Notes: generated by a model from the letters alone, not told the origin. Shown: positions 54,166 through 62,672, counted from the first letter of the stretch. The stretch: DNA of 64,000 nucleotides from Ferrovibrio sp046297595 (GCF_046297595.1 NZ_JBKBHT010000007.1:1-64000); one strand, 5' to 3'. Made by a program: numbers and translations.

Positions 54166-55133
54166 GTGCTCATCTCGATGCGCGGATCGACCAGGCGATA
54201 GATCAGGTCGGTGATCAGGTTGAAAGCGAGTACCATGGCCGAGGACACGACGAACACACCGAGCAGCAGGTTGTAATCGCGCTGGATCAGCGCGTCATAC
54301 ATCAGGCGGCCGATGCCGGGCCAGGCGAACACGGTCTCGGTGAGGACCGCACCGCCAACAAGCGTGCCGGCCTGCAGGCCAGCCAGGGTCACCACCGGCA
54401 GCAGAGCGTTACGCAGCACATGGCGACGCTGAATGACGTGGTCTCCCAGACCTTTGGCGCGTGCCGTCTTGACTAAATCGAGACGCGAAACCTCCAGCAT
54501 CGACGCGCGGGTCATGCGGGTATAGGTCGCCATGAAGAACAGGCCGAGCGCCGTTGCCGGCAGCACCAGATGGGCGGCAACGTCGGCGACATGGCGCAGG
54601 CCGGTATAGCCGGCGCCGACGGTCTCGTAACCAAAGCTGGGCAGCCAGTCGAGTGTCACCGAGAAGAGCAGGATGCCCATCAGCGACACCCAGAACAGCG
54701 GCGTGGCGTAAAACACCATGGAGAAGGTCGTGATCAATGTATCGGTCCAGCGGCCCGCGCGTCGTGCTGCCATACCGCCAAGCAGTACGCCCATGCCAAG
54801 CGAGATCATGAAGGCGGTGCCAGTCAGCAACAGCGTGGCGGGCAGGCGGTCAAGGATCAGCTTCGAAACCGGCATCTGCTGGCGGAAGGAGAACCCGAGA
54901 TCGAAGGTGACGATCCCCTTCACATAGAAGAACAGCTGCTCATGCATCGGCCGGTCGAGACCGAACTTCTCGCGCAGCTGGACGACGAACAACTCGTCGG
55001 TGGCGCCAGCTTCGCCGGCCATCACCGTAGCCGGATCGCCGGGCGCGGCGCGGATCAGGAAGAAGTTGAGGACGACAATCGCCAGCAGGACGATTATCGC
55101 CTTGATAAGGCGCTGGGCAACAAATGACAGCAT
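54162..55133 (-). CDS. ABC transporter permease, DppB-like
   Basis: The 323-residue permease has six predicted helices. LLAIVVLNFFLIRAAPGDPATVMAG begins the DppB-specific N-terminus, RMTRASMLEVSRLDLVKTARAKG is the EAA-like coupling loop near residue 215, and GGAVLTETVFAWPGIGRLMYDAL is the conserved C-terminal motif. It overlaps the next permease by four bases. The substrate-binding protein gene ends 87 bases upstream. Confidence 0.93.
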   Translation of the reverse strand: MLSFVAQRLIKAIIVLLAIVVLNFFLIRAAPGDPATVMAGEAGATDELFVVQLREKFGLDRPMHEQLFFYVKGIVTFDLGFSFRQQMPVSKLILDRLPATLLLTGTAFMISLGMGVLLGGMAARRAGRWTDTLITTFSMVFYATPLFWVSLMGILLFSVTLDWLPSFGYETVGAGYTGLRHVADVAAHLVLPATALGLFFMATYTRMTRASMLEVSRLDLVKTARAKGLGDHVIQRRHVLRNALLPVVTLAGLQAGTLVGGAVLTETVFAWPGIGRLMYDALIQRDYNLLLGVFVVSSAMVLAFNLITDLIYRLVDPRIEMST

Positions 55134-55220
55134 CAGGGCAATCTGGGGAAAGCGGAGAAGGCTGTGTAATGCAGAGGATCACCTGCGACAGCCGAGGCTG
55201 CCGCAGGCGGAACGTCCTGC

Positions 55221-56777
55221 TTACTTGTCGATCCAGGCGTCGCGGAAGCCGTCATTCACGCCGATACCGGTGGTGACAAGATCTTTGACCTTGCACTTGG
55301 TAATGGTCGGGAATTCCAGCTCCAGCAGCCAGGCGACGGGAACGTCGTCGATCAGGATCTTGGTGACCTGATTATAGAGTTCCTGACGCTTGGAATCGGG
55401 GAAAGCGACAGCGGCTTCAGCAAACAGCCGGTCGACTTCCGGATTGGAATAGCCTTCAACGTTGTTGAATGGCGAACCCTTGGCGATATTCGTGCTGACA
55501 TAGCTGCGGCCGACGCCGAGCGCCGGATCGCCATACTGATAAAGGTAGCTAAAGCCGATGTCATAATCCCATTCGCCGAGCTTCTGGTTGTAGCCAGGCA
55601 CGTCGGTGGCGACGACTTCGAGATTGATGCCCACATCCTGCAGGTTCTGGCGCACGGCCTCACCCCAGCGGGCCCAGGTCTCGCCATAGGGCAGCGGCAT
55701 GAAGCGCACCTTCTCTCCCTTGTAGCCGGCTTCCTTCAGCAGGGCCTTGGCCTTGGCCGGATCGTACTTGTACTTGGCCAGGCTCTTGTCGAAGAAGCGG
55801 GTCGAGGAGGAAATCGGACCGACAGCCACTTCACCCAAGCCGTTCCACACCACATTCTTGGCGAAGTCGCGGTCGAGGGCATACATCACGGCCTGACGGA
55901 ACAGCTTGTTCGCGGTCGGGCCCTGACGGTTGTTCAGCCACATCCAGGCAAGCGGACCGAAATATTCCCAGCCTTTGCCGGTGACGCAGACATCCTTCAT
56001 CTTGCTCAGGCGCGGTACGTCGAAATTCTCGACTGAGCCGCCGGGCAGAATGTCGACCTTGCCGGTTTCGAAGGCAACCGAGCGCGCGGCAGCATCCGGG
56101 ATGATATGCCAGTAGATCTCGTCCAGATACGGTTTTCCCTTGACGTGGTAGTTCGGGTTTTTCACCAGCTTGATGAAAGAGCCCTTCTGCCATTCCTTGA
56201 ACATGAAGGGGCCGGTGCCAATCGGCGTGTTGTTCGCCGGCGCGGTCTTCCAGTCGATGCCGTCATAGATATGCTTCGGCACCATCGGCATCGAGCCGAC
56301 CTCGAAGATGCCGATGAAGGGGCCGAAAGCCTGCTTCAGCTTGAAGACCACGGTGTAGTCATCTGGCGCCGTGACACTTTCGACCTGCGCCAGATTGGCG
56401 CGGGCACGCGGATTGGTCTGCTTGATGAATTCCGCGGTAAATAGCACGTCGGCAGCCGTAAACGGCTTTCCGTCGTGCCAGCTGGCATTCTTGGTCAGCT
56501 TGAAAGTATAGGTCTTGCCTTCATCGGTGATCGTCCAGCTCTCGGCCAGGCCGGGCAGCTGCTCTAGTTTCGGGCTGTAGCGCAGCAATCCTTCGTAGAT
56601 ATTGCCGGCCACCATCTGGGTCGGGCCGTTCTGCACGATGGCCAGCATCAGGCCTGGCGGTTCCGGCTGGATGATGGCGTTGGCGATGCCGCCGGTTTTT
56701 TGTGCCATGGCACCGGAAACAGGACAGGTGGCCATACCTGTAGCGATGATTAGACCAAGCAAGCTCTTTTTTAGCAC
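55221..56777 (-). CDS. Extracellular solute-binding protein, family 5
   Basis: The 518-residue periplasmic binding protein has a signal peptide (MLKKSLLGLIIATGMATC; cleavage near AMA-Q at about residue 25). Family 5 motifs are LAESWTITDEGKTYTFKLTK, WHDGKPFTAADVLFTAE, IGTGPFMFKEW and QAVMYALDRDF. These proteins bind peptides, nickel or various amines and sugars, so the ligand remains unknown. The gene heads the dppB-dppC-dppDF operon. It is followed by a 27-base gap after the class II aldolase-like gene, which lies upstream on the same strand. Confidence 0.93.
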   Translation of the reverse strand: MLKKSLLGLIIATGMATCPVSGAMAQKTGGIANAIIQPEPPGLMLAIVQNGPTQMVAGNIYEGLLRYSPKLEQLPGLAESWTITDEGKTYTFKLTKNASWHDGKPFTAADVLFTAEFIKQTNPRARANLAQVESVTAPDDYTVVFKLKQAFGPFIGIFEVGSMPMVPKHIYDGIDWKTAPANNTPIGTGPFMFKEWQKGSFIKLVKNPNYHVKGKPYLDEIYWHIIPDAAARSVAFETGKVDILPGGSVENFDVPRLSKMKDVCVTGKGWEYFGPLAWMWLNNRQGPTANKLFRQAVMYALDRDFAKNVVWNGLGEVAVGPISSSTRFFDKSLAKYKYDPAKAKALLKEAGYKGEKVRFMPLPYGETWARWGEAVRQNLQDVGINLEVVATDVPGYNQKLGEWDYDIGFSYLYQYGDPALGVGRSYVSTNIAKGSPFNNVEGYSNPEVDRLFAEAAVAFPDSKRQELYNQVTKILIDDVPVAWLLELEFPTITKCKVKDLVTTGIGVNDGFRDAWIDK

Positions 56778-56804
56778 AGCAAACCCCCTCTGTGGCAGTC
56801 GTGG

Positions 56805-57581
56805 TCAGGTGCGGTAGTCGGAATCCGTACGTTCCAGCATCCGCTTGAAAGCCTCCCATTCAATATCCGGGCCATTTCCGGCCTCTATTTTGTCGTAGCC
56901 GCGGCTATATTGCCCGGCGGTCTTTTCCGCGATGCCCGGTGGGGCCTGCACGACCGGCGAACCTGCCGACTGGATGGCGAGCTGGGCCCGGCAGGAGCGC
57001 TCCAGGTTGAACATCAGCTTGAAAGCTTCCGACACCGAGCGGCCGCAGGTCAGCAGACCGTGATTGCGCAGGATGAGCACCGACTTGTCGCCCAAATCGG
57101 CGATCAGGCGCTGTCGCTCATCCAAATCGAGCGCGATCCCTTCATAGGTGTGATAGGCGATACAGCCATGGAACTGCATTGACCACTGATTGAGCGGCAG
57201 CAACCCATCCTGTTGGCAGGACACCGCCACGCCGGCAACCGTATGGGTATGCAGCACGCAGACCACATCCGGCCGCGCCGAATGGATCGCGCTGTGGATG
57301 GTGAAGCCGGCCGGGTTGATATTGAGGCCGAGCGGATCCTCGATGACCTTGCCGTCTATATCGACGGTGACGAGGGTGGAGGCTTTCACCTCCTCGAACC
57401 GCATGCCGTAGGGATTGATCAGGAAGCGATCATGGCCGCCTGGCAACCGCGCCGAGATATGGGTGTAGATGCTGTCGTCCAAGCCATGGCGGTGGATCAG
57501 GCGATAGGCGGCCGCGAGGTCGACTTTGGTCTGCCAAGTGAGATCATGGCTGTTATTGAGGGCACGGATGGAGGCCGTCAT
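56805..57581 (-). CDS. Class II aldolase/adducin-family protein
   Basis: The 258-residue protein has the class II aldolase fold, with the metal-binding His-x-His in VLHTHTVAGVAV near residue 103 and a further His in LRNHGLLTCGRS near 165, and an N-terminal THISARLPG motif. Members cleave sugar phosphates such as L-fuculose-1-phosphate, or have other lyase activities. A start ATG at 57581 gives MTASIRALN, with GGAG 9 bases ahead; an upstream ATG at 57590 is too close to that site. It is the first gene of the minus-strand catabolic cluster, divergent from the GntR regulator. Confidence 0.85.
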   Translation of the reverse strand: MTASIRALNNSHDLTWQTKVDLAAAYRLIHRHGLDDSIYTHISARLPGGHDRFLINPYGMRFEEVKASTLVTVDIDGKVIEDPLGLNINPAGFTIHSAIHSARPDVVCVLHTHTVAGVAVSCQQDGLLPLNQWSMQFHGCIAYHTYEGIALDLDERQRLIADLGDKSVLILRNHGLLTCGRSVSEAFKLMFNLERSCRAQLAIQSAGSPVVQAPPGIAEKTAGQYSRGYDKIEAGNGPDIEWEAFKRMLERTDSDYRT

Positions 57582-57603
57582 TGGGATCATCTCCAGAAAG
57601 GTG

Positions 57604-57660
57604 TGACATACTGTCATGTGCTTGAAATGAACTGCAATCGAAAAGTGTCGACAGTCGACA
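57604..57660. promoter_or_regulatory. Two palindromic operators in the GntR-aldolase intergenic region
   Basis: TGACATACTGTCA (57604-57616) and TGTCGACAGTCGACA (57646-57660) are both perfect palindromes with odd centres. The second is flanked by an A run on the left and a T run on the right. They lie in the 115-base gap between divergent genes and are good candidates for sites of the GntR/FCD regulator next door. Confidence 0.55.
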
Positions 57661-57696
57661 TTTTTATTGATACTAGATGAATCAAGGACATAATCG

Positions 57697-58392
57697 ATGC
57701 GTCTCGCCTCAAAACCGGTCGGATTACCCGCCGTCACGAACCAGGATCTGGTCAGCCAGATCGCGGCCATGCTTACCGACGCCATCATTGTCGGCCGTCT
57801 GCCACCTGGCGCCAAAGTGGCCGAGGCCGCCATCGCCCGTGAGCTCGGGGTCAGCCGCGCACCGGTGCGCGAAGCCGGTCGCCTGCTGGAAAGCCAGGGC
57901 CTGCTGGTTGCGATCCCCAGCCGCGGATTCTTTGTGCGCACCCACGCGCCGGAGGAAATCGACGACCTTTACGATCTGCGCATTTGCATCGAGAAACATG
58001 CCGCCGCACTGACGGCGCAACGCCTGACGCCGGAAGGCCGTGCCGCTCTGCGACGGCAACTGGACGTGCTGTACGAAACCGCCGCCATCAATGACCCGGC
58101 CCGGCAGGTTGAGGAAGATTATCGCTTCCACCGTCTAATCTGCGAAATGTCGGGCAACCGCCGCTTGCTCAAGCTGTTTGACGATCTAGCCTCAGAATTG
58201 CGGATCGTGATTGGCCTGATAGGCCGGCTGTATGACGATCCGCATCGCATCGCGGAGACACATGAGCCTCTGTTGGCCGCGATTGAAAGCGGCGACATAG
58301 CCCGCATCCATGGCAGCGTGGAATACCATCTTGGCGATGCCTGGCGCGGCGTCTCCAATCTGGTGCGTACCCTGCCGCCGAAACAGCCTTAG
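57697..58392 (+). CDS. GntR-family regulator with FCD domain
   Basis: The 231-residue protein has an N-terminal winged HTH (KVAEAAIARELGVSRAPVREAGRLLESQGLL) and a C-terminal FCD domain (YDLRICIEKHAAAL, DYRFHRLICEMSGNRRL, HEPLLAAIESGD). It is a FadR-type regulator that normally represses adjacent catabolic genes until a small acid binds. It is divergent from the class II aldolase gene and directly upstream of the deacetylase gene (17 bases). So it most likely controls both the ABC-aldolase operon and the deacetylase. Confidence 0.9.
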   Translation: MRLASKPVGLPAVTNQDLVSQIAAMLTDAIIVGRLPPGAKVAEAAIARELGVSRAPVREAGRLLESQGLLVAIPSRGFFVRTHAPEEIDDLYDLRICIEKHAAALTAQRLTPEGRAALRRQLDVLYETAAINDPARQVEEDYRFHRLICEMSGNRRLLKLFDDLASELRIVIGLIGRLYDDPHRIAETHEPLLAAIESGDIARIHGSVEYHLGDAWRGVSNLVRTLPPKQP

Positions 58393-58408
58393 CCAATGGA
58401 GACAACCC

Positions 58409-59437
58409 GTGAAAGCGGTCTACAGCGACGCCCATCAAAGCCATGATCCGGAATTCTTCCTTGTGCGCGGCAAGGTACGCAAGACCACCGAGCAGCCCGA
58501 ACGCGCCGCCCGCCTGCTGACGGGCCTCGATGCAGGCAAGCACAGCATAATTCCAGCGCAAAGCTTCGGCCCTGGTCCACGTGCACGCGTGCATAGCCCC
58601 GATTATCTGGCTTTCCTCGCCGATGGCTACGCCGAATGGAAAGCGCTAGGCGATGCCGGCAGCGAGATGATTCCCAATATTCATGGCATGCGCAGCCAAA
58701 TGTTGAGTTATCCTACCGGCATCGTCGGAAAACTAGGCTGGCATACCGCCGACACCGCCTGCCCGATCGGCGCCGGCACTTTTGCCGCGGCTTGTGTCGC
58801 TGCCGATGTCGCCACAACCGCTGCGCAGATGGTGCTGGATGGCGAAGACAGTATCTACGCGTTATGCCGTCCGCCTGGCCATCACGCCTACCGCGACATG
58901 GCAGGCGGCTTCTGTTATCTCAACAACAGCGCGATTGCGGCGGCGCACCTGCGGCAGAAATTCGAGCGCGTCGCCATTCTCGATGTCGATGTGCATCACG
59001 GCAATGGCACTCAGGGCATATTCTATGAGCGCGCAGATGTGCTGACCGTGTCGCTGCACGCCGATCCGTCCAGCTATTACCCCTTCTTCGTCGGTTACGA
59101 CCATGAGCGCGGCGCCGGCCCCGGCCTCGGCGCCAACCTGAATATTCCGCTGCCCCTCGGCACCGGTGATGCCGATTACCTGCAGGCACTGGAAAGAGCG
59201 GTGCGGACCATTCGGGCCTTTGCGCCAGGTGCCTTGGTGGTGGCACTTGGGCTGGATGCTTCTGAGGCAGATCCCCTGCAGGGTCTAAAGGTGACGACCG
59301 CAGGCTTTGAGCGGATTGGTCAAGCTCTGGCCAGAATCGGCCTACCCACCGTTCTGGTGCAGGAAGGCGGCTATCTTTCGGACATCCTCGGGGTCAATCT
59401 GGCAGCAGTGCTAAAGGGGTATGAAGCCACGCGCTAA
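58409..59437 (+). CDS. HDAC/acetylpolyamine amidohydrolase family deacetylase
   Basis: This zinc hydrolase removes acetyl groups from amines or lysine-like substrates. The 342-residue protein keeps the active-site pattern: adjacent His158-His159 (PPGHHAYRDM), zinc ligands in DVDVHHGNG (Asp194 and His196) and Asp283 (GLDASEADPLQG), and a glycine-rich VQEGGYL near the end. Bacterial relatives deacetylate acetylpolyamines or other acetylated metabolites. The frame opens earlier, but GTG at 58409 (MKAVYSDAHQSHDP) follows TGGAGA and matches the family N-terminus. It is co-transcribed with the GntR gene and convergent with a dppD-type gene. Confidence 0.87.
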   Translation: MKAVYSDAHQSHDPEFFLVRGKVRKTTEQPERAARLLTGLDAGKHSIIPAQSFGPGPRARVHSPDYLAFLADGYAEWKALGDAGSEMIPNIHGMRSQMLSYPTGIVGKLGWHTADTACPIGAGTFAAACVAADVATTAAQMVLDGEDSIYALCRPPGHHAYRDMAGGFCYLNNSAIAAAHLRQKFERVAILDVDVHHGNGTQGIFYERADVLTVSLHADPSSYYPFFVGYDHERGAGPGLGANLNIPLPLGTGDADYLQALERAVRTIRAFAPGALVVALGLDASEADPLQGLKVTTAGFERIGQALARIGLPTVLVQEGGYLSDILGVNLAAVLKGYEATR

Positions 59438-59635
59438 ACCACGATACAGCGCCTGCCCCGTTGCCCAACCGGCCCCCACCGGATTCAAAATGCTCTATCC
59501 CGCTCCCCTGCCTGCCCCTCTAATGTCTGGATAAGACTCTAGGCTCTGGTCAAAAACAACGCCGAAGATGGAGCAACCAGTCCCCACAACATACTGTCCG
59601 GCACAAGTGCAACAGTACATAAAAACTAGCCGAGT

Positions 59636-60637
59636 TCAGACCCTAACGCAGCGCACCAGGTGCCCTGCCGCAACCGTCTTGGCCAGCGGCTGGCTAGTCA
59701 GGCAGGATGCCTCGGAATGTCGGCAGCGCGGCGCAAATGCGCAGCCCGGCGGCAGGTCGGCAAGATCAGGCGGTGCACCCGGAATCGCCTCCAGCCGCGC
59801 CGCCGCCATGGCACCATGAGCGCGCGAGGCTAGCAGGCCCTGGGTATAGGGATGACTGGGATTGCGAATCACGTCCCGCACTAACCCGGTCTCGACAATG
59901 CGCCCGGCATACATCACCGCCACACGGTCGGCTACCTCGACAGCGACTCCGATATCGTGGGTAACCAGAATCACCGACAGGCCAAGCTCTCGCTGCAACT
60001 CGCGCAGCAGCAGCAGTATCTGGATTTGAACGGTGGCATCCAGCGCCGTGGTCGGCTCATCGGCCAACAGCACTTCGGGGTTGCAGGCCAATGCCAGGGC
60101 GATCATGGCGCGCTGGCGCATGCCCCCGGACATTTCATGCGGAAAAGCATCCAGCCGCCGCTCTGGCGACGGAATCCGCACGCGCCGCAATAATGCCAGG
60201 GCACGAGCGCGGGCAGCCTGCCGTGACACGGATTCATGGCGAAGAATGGTTTCCGTGATCTGGTCGCCCACCGTGTAAACCGGATCGAGGGCAAGCAGCG
60301 GTTCCTGGAAGATCATCGAAACGCGGCGCCCGCGGAAATCGGCCAGCGCCCGTCCGGACAGGGTCATCAGATCCTCACCGGCAACCTGCATCGCACCAGC
60401 GATTTGCGTGCGCTTCTCCGGATGCAGACGCAGCAGTGATCGCAGCGTAACACTTTTGCCGGAGCCTGACTCGCCCAGCAGCGCCAGAACCTCGCCGCGC
60501 TCAAGCCGCAGGTCGACACCACTCACAGCATGTACCGGTCTGCGCCCACCGGTGAACGTGACTGTCAGGTTACGAATGTCGACGATCGGTGCGGCAACAG
60601 CCGAAGCTTCCCCCATAACTCCGGTAGCCGCGCTCAC
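59636..60637 (-). CDS. DppD-like oligopeptide ABC transporter ATP-binding protein
   Basis: The 333-residue protein is a single ABC ATPase with an Opp/Dpp C-terminal extension. Walker A GESGSGKSVTLR is near residue 55, ABC signature MSGGMRQRAMIA near 168, Walker B VLLADEPTTALD near 188. The C-terminal zinc-finger-like region has PPGCAFAPRCRHSEASC, an Opp/Dpp-type cysteine cluster. Start is GTG at 60637, overlapping the stop of an upstream permease remnant. It probably belonged to a second dpp operon whose upstream genes are missing in this window. The gene ends without a clear terminator. Confidence 0.9.
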   Translation of the reverse strand: MSAATGVMGEASAVAAPIVDIRNLTVTFTGGRRPVHAVSGVDLRLERGEVLALLGESGSGKSVTLRSLLRLHPEKRTQIAGAMQVAGEDLMTLSGRALADFRGRRVSMIFQEPLLALDPVYTVGDQITETILRHESVSRQAARARALALLRRVRIPSPERRLDAFPHEMSGGMRQRAMIALALACNPEVLLADEPTTALDATVQIQILLLLRELQRELGLSVILVTHDIGVAVEVADRVAVMYAGRIVETGLVRDVIRNPSHPYTQGLLASRAHGAMAAARLEAIPGAPPDLADLPPGCAFAPRCRHSEASCLTSQPLAKTVAAGHLVRCVRV

Positions 60638-60783
60638 GATGCAGCCTCCGGAAGCACCGCCGACTGCAGGGCCGGAGCGTGACTGTGGCCGGAGCCAAGG
60701 TGATTCTCGGTCTTCTCTAAGCGGGAAGATCGAACAACACCCCCCCGCTGCCGTCTAAGTAGAACATGATTCGCGCTTTCCGG
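60634..60783 (-). pseudogene. C-terminal remnant of a permease gene next to the dppD-like gene
   Basis: On the minus strand a frame ends with TGA at 60634-60636, overlapping the GTG start of the dppD-like gene (GTGA), as for coupled permease-ATPase genes. Reading back, the only sensible residues are about 28 (the end is SAVLPEAAS). Further upstream the frame becomes arbitrary and meets a stop at 60784-60786. A DppC ending would be expected here but its conserved helices are absent. The main part seems to have been cut off where the conjugation genes begin. The exact junction, somewhere between about 60700 and 60780, cannot be fixed by eye. Confidence 0.5.
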
Positions 60784-60808
60784 TCAATCGTTTATCGGGG
60801 GACCGGTC
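60780..60808 (+). promoter_or_regulatory. Dyad over the traK leader
   Basis: CCGGTC at 60780-60785 pairs with GACCGG at 60801-60806, enclosing the GGGGGA ribosome-binding site. The right arm is itself part of the palindrome GACCGGTC (60801-60808) abutting the ATG. It could be an operator or hide the ribosome-binding site. This is also where an IncP-type oriT would be expected, upstream of traK, but no nick-site motif of the TATCCTG type is visible. Confidence 0.35.
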
Positions 60809-61276
60809 ATGAGCAGTCTGGCTTGGGGGAGGGCAAAGCGCGAGATTCTTGCGCTTAGGCCAGAGATTGCCACCCTCATCAAAAGTGGGGCCACGCTTGT
60901 CGAGGCCTACAAGATTCTCTGTGGTGCCGGCCGTCTCACGGTAGGCGAGAGCACCTTCTTCCGCCACGCGGCGGTTATTCGGGATGAGACTCTGGCCGAG
61001 CCTAAGCAGGCAAAACCGCCAGTCGAACTCACAGCCGAAGTCCTTGCCTGGCTCGCAGCGGCCCCGAAGCCGGCCCAGGCAGCACCCTCACAACAATCGA
61101 ACGCCGATGAACCCGCTGCTGCCACCCAGGCTGTGGCGCGCATCGATTCGCCCTCAAAGCCGGCCCGGCCGGCTGGAGCTGCCCCGGCAAGCCCAACACG
61201 GCTGCCGGTAGGGGCAGGCACGGAACCCGAGGTTCTGAAGTTCAAGGGCCTCAAGTCAGGTGGGGACCACTGGTGA
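60809..61276 (+). CDS. TraK-like conjugation protein
   Basis: The 155-residue basic protein has a short helical N-terminal domain (about 1-60; TLIKSGATLVEAYKILCGAG then RLTVGESTFFRHAAVI) that resembles RP4 TraK, the oriT-binding accessory protein of the IncP relaxosome. The rest is an Ala/Pro-rich linker and a charged C-terminus. In IncP plasmids traK is followed by traL and traM, as here. The assignment rests more on order than on motifs. A GGGGGA site lies 8 bases before the ATG. The host-like high-GC codon pattern gives way here to a more mixed one. Confidence 0.6.
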   Translation: MSSLAWGRAKREILALRPEIATLIKSGATLVEAYKILCGAGRLTVGESTFFRHAAVIRDETLAEPKQAKPPVELTAEVLAWLAAAPKPAQAAPSQQSNADEPAAATQAVARIDSPSKPARPAGAAPASPTRLPVGAGTEPEVLKFKGLKSGGDHW

Positions 61277-61314
61277 CAACGAACAACAAACGGCAACCAA
61301 GGAGACGACAGATT

Positions 61315-62040
61315 ATGAAGCAAGTTCATCTGATCCTGCAGGGAAAGGGCGGCGTCGGCAAAAGCCTGGTCGCCTCTCTGATCACCCAGCACTTCCTGGC
61401 CAAGGGACTGGCTCCGATCTGCTACGACACGGATCCGGTAAATCAGACCTATGCCGGCTACAAAGATTTTGGAGCCATCCGTCTTGAGCTGATGCGCGAT
61501 GGCAACATCGATCAGCGCCAATTTGACCAGCTGATCGAAGCGATCATCAACGCCAAGGACGATGCCACATTCATCGTCGACAACGGCGCTGCGACCTTCG
61601 TTCCGCTCTGCGCCTATATGTTCGAGAACGACGTTGCTGGCTTCTTCAAAGAGCATGGCCTGCAGCTGGTCATCCATTCGGTTCTCACTGGCGGTCAGGC
61701 CCAGGCCGACACCATGGATGGCCTTGCCTCTCTCCTGGATCACTTCAAATCAGTCCCCGTCGTTGTTTGGCTGAACGAGTTCTTCGGCCGCATCGAGCGC
61801 GACGGCCGGAAGTTCGAGGACAGCAAACTGTTCCGCGACAACCAGGAACAGATCCAAGCCCTGATCCGCATTCCTGAAGTCCGCAAGGAAACCTTCGGCG
61901 CCGACATGGATCAGATGCTCCGTCAGAAGCTGACGTTCAAGGAAGTCAAAGAGGCCGCTGGCTTCACGGTGATGGCAAAGCAGCGCCTCGCGATGACCTG
62001 GCGGACAATCGACGGCCAGATCGCCGCAGCGAACCTCTGA
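61315..62040 (+). CDS. traL: TraL-like ParA/MinD-type ATPase of conjugative transfer
   Basis: The 241-residue protein is strikingly similar in pattern to RP4 TraL, which has about the same length. Walker A is QGKGGVGKSLVA (residues 9-20), then CYDTDPVNQTYAGYK and FIVDNGAATFVPL near residue 85, VIHSVLTGGQAQADT near 125 and VVWLNEFFG near 155. It belongs to the ParA/MinD family of deviant Walker ATPases. Its role in IncP conjugation is not clear; TraL is dispensable in some hosts. The start at 61315 follows AAGGAGA; the upstream ATG at 61273 is not used. Confidence 0.85.
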   Translation: MKQVHLILQGKGGVGKSLVASLITQHFLAKGLAPICYDTDPVNQTYAGYKDFGAIRLELMRDGNIDQRQFDQLIEAIINAKDDATFIVDNGAATFVPLCAYMFENDVAGFFKEHGLQLVIHSVLTGGQAQADTMDGLASLLDHFKSVPVVVWLNEFFGRIERDGRKFEDSKLFRDNQEQIQALIRIPEVRKETFGADMDQMLRQKLTFKEVKEAAGFTVMAKQRLAMTWRTIDGQIAAANL

Positions 62041-62054
62041 GTTAGGCGGGGACA

Positions 62055-62657
62055 ATGGAAGTGATCGAAAAAGAAAAACCATATCTGCAGACCGTGTCAG
62101 CCGGTGGGTTGGACTTCAAGTTTTCCAGCCGCAGCAGCAACCAAGAAATCAACGCACATACCAAAGGCGTCGATGGCCTGCCGTTAATCCTGTCCATTTC
62201 GCACTACTACATTGGTGAAGAATTGCTTGCCTCGGCCTGTCATTTCTTAAGCGAGGAGCATGGACCAAGTGGCTATACGCCGATGCTGAGGTTGACCGCA
62301 GCTCGGGGGACTGACCTTCAACAAGTTGCAGATCGACTGGTTGCCGTCAAATTCGAGCGTGTCCGGCATCTCGGCACCGATTGGTTGCTCAGCTCAACAG
62401 GGCATGCTGCGGCGCTGGATGGTCAGGGTGAAATGATCACTGTTTCACCCGGTCTGATTGACGACAGCTGGAGCTGGGAACGAGAGAGCCTAGCACTGGA
62501 AGCATTCAATCAGGCAACCAGCAGCTTTTACCGGCTGCAGGGCATGAATTGCCCCAATCGGGAAGCTGCAATGATCCAGGCACTCGCGGCTAAAGAAAAG
62601 CTTCGTAGCTCCAGTGTGGCTCTCGCACTGGCCATCGGCCTTACCGTGATTTCGTGA
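62055..62657 (+). CDS. Unknown conjugation-locus protein
   Basis: I do not recognise the family. The 200-residue protein starts 14 bases after traL. It is mostly hydrophilic, with a mixed alpha/beta pattern (GLPLILSISHYYIGEELLAS near residue 42, YTPMLRLTAARGTDLQQVAD near 75, WSWERESLALEAFNQATSSF near 138), and ends in a hydrophobic helix (SSSVALALAIGLTVIS) that could anchor it in the membrane. Cys at HFLSEE and MNCPN are isolated. RP4 has no gene at this position between traL and traM, so it is a lineage-specific addition. Confidence 0.6.
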   Translation: MEVIEKEKPYLQTVSAGGLDFKFSSRSSNQEINAHTKGVDGLPLILSISHYYIGEELLASACHFLSEEHGPSGYTPMLRLTAARGTDLQQVADRLVAVKFERVRHLGTDWLLSSTGHAAALDGQGEMITVSPGLIDDSWSWERESLALEAFNQATSSFYRLQGMNCPNREAAMIQALAAKEKLRSSSVALALAIGLTVIS

Positions 62658-62672
62658 CGGGAGGGCATAGCG

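Noticed and set aside
60720..60808. An oriT ahead of traK
   Set aside because: Position is right for an IncP-type oriT, but no TATCCTG-type nick motif or large inverted repeat is visible, so only the small dyad is reported.
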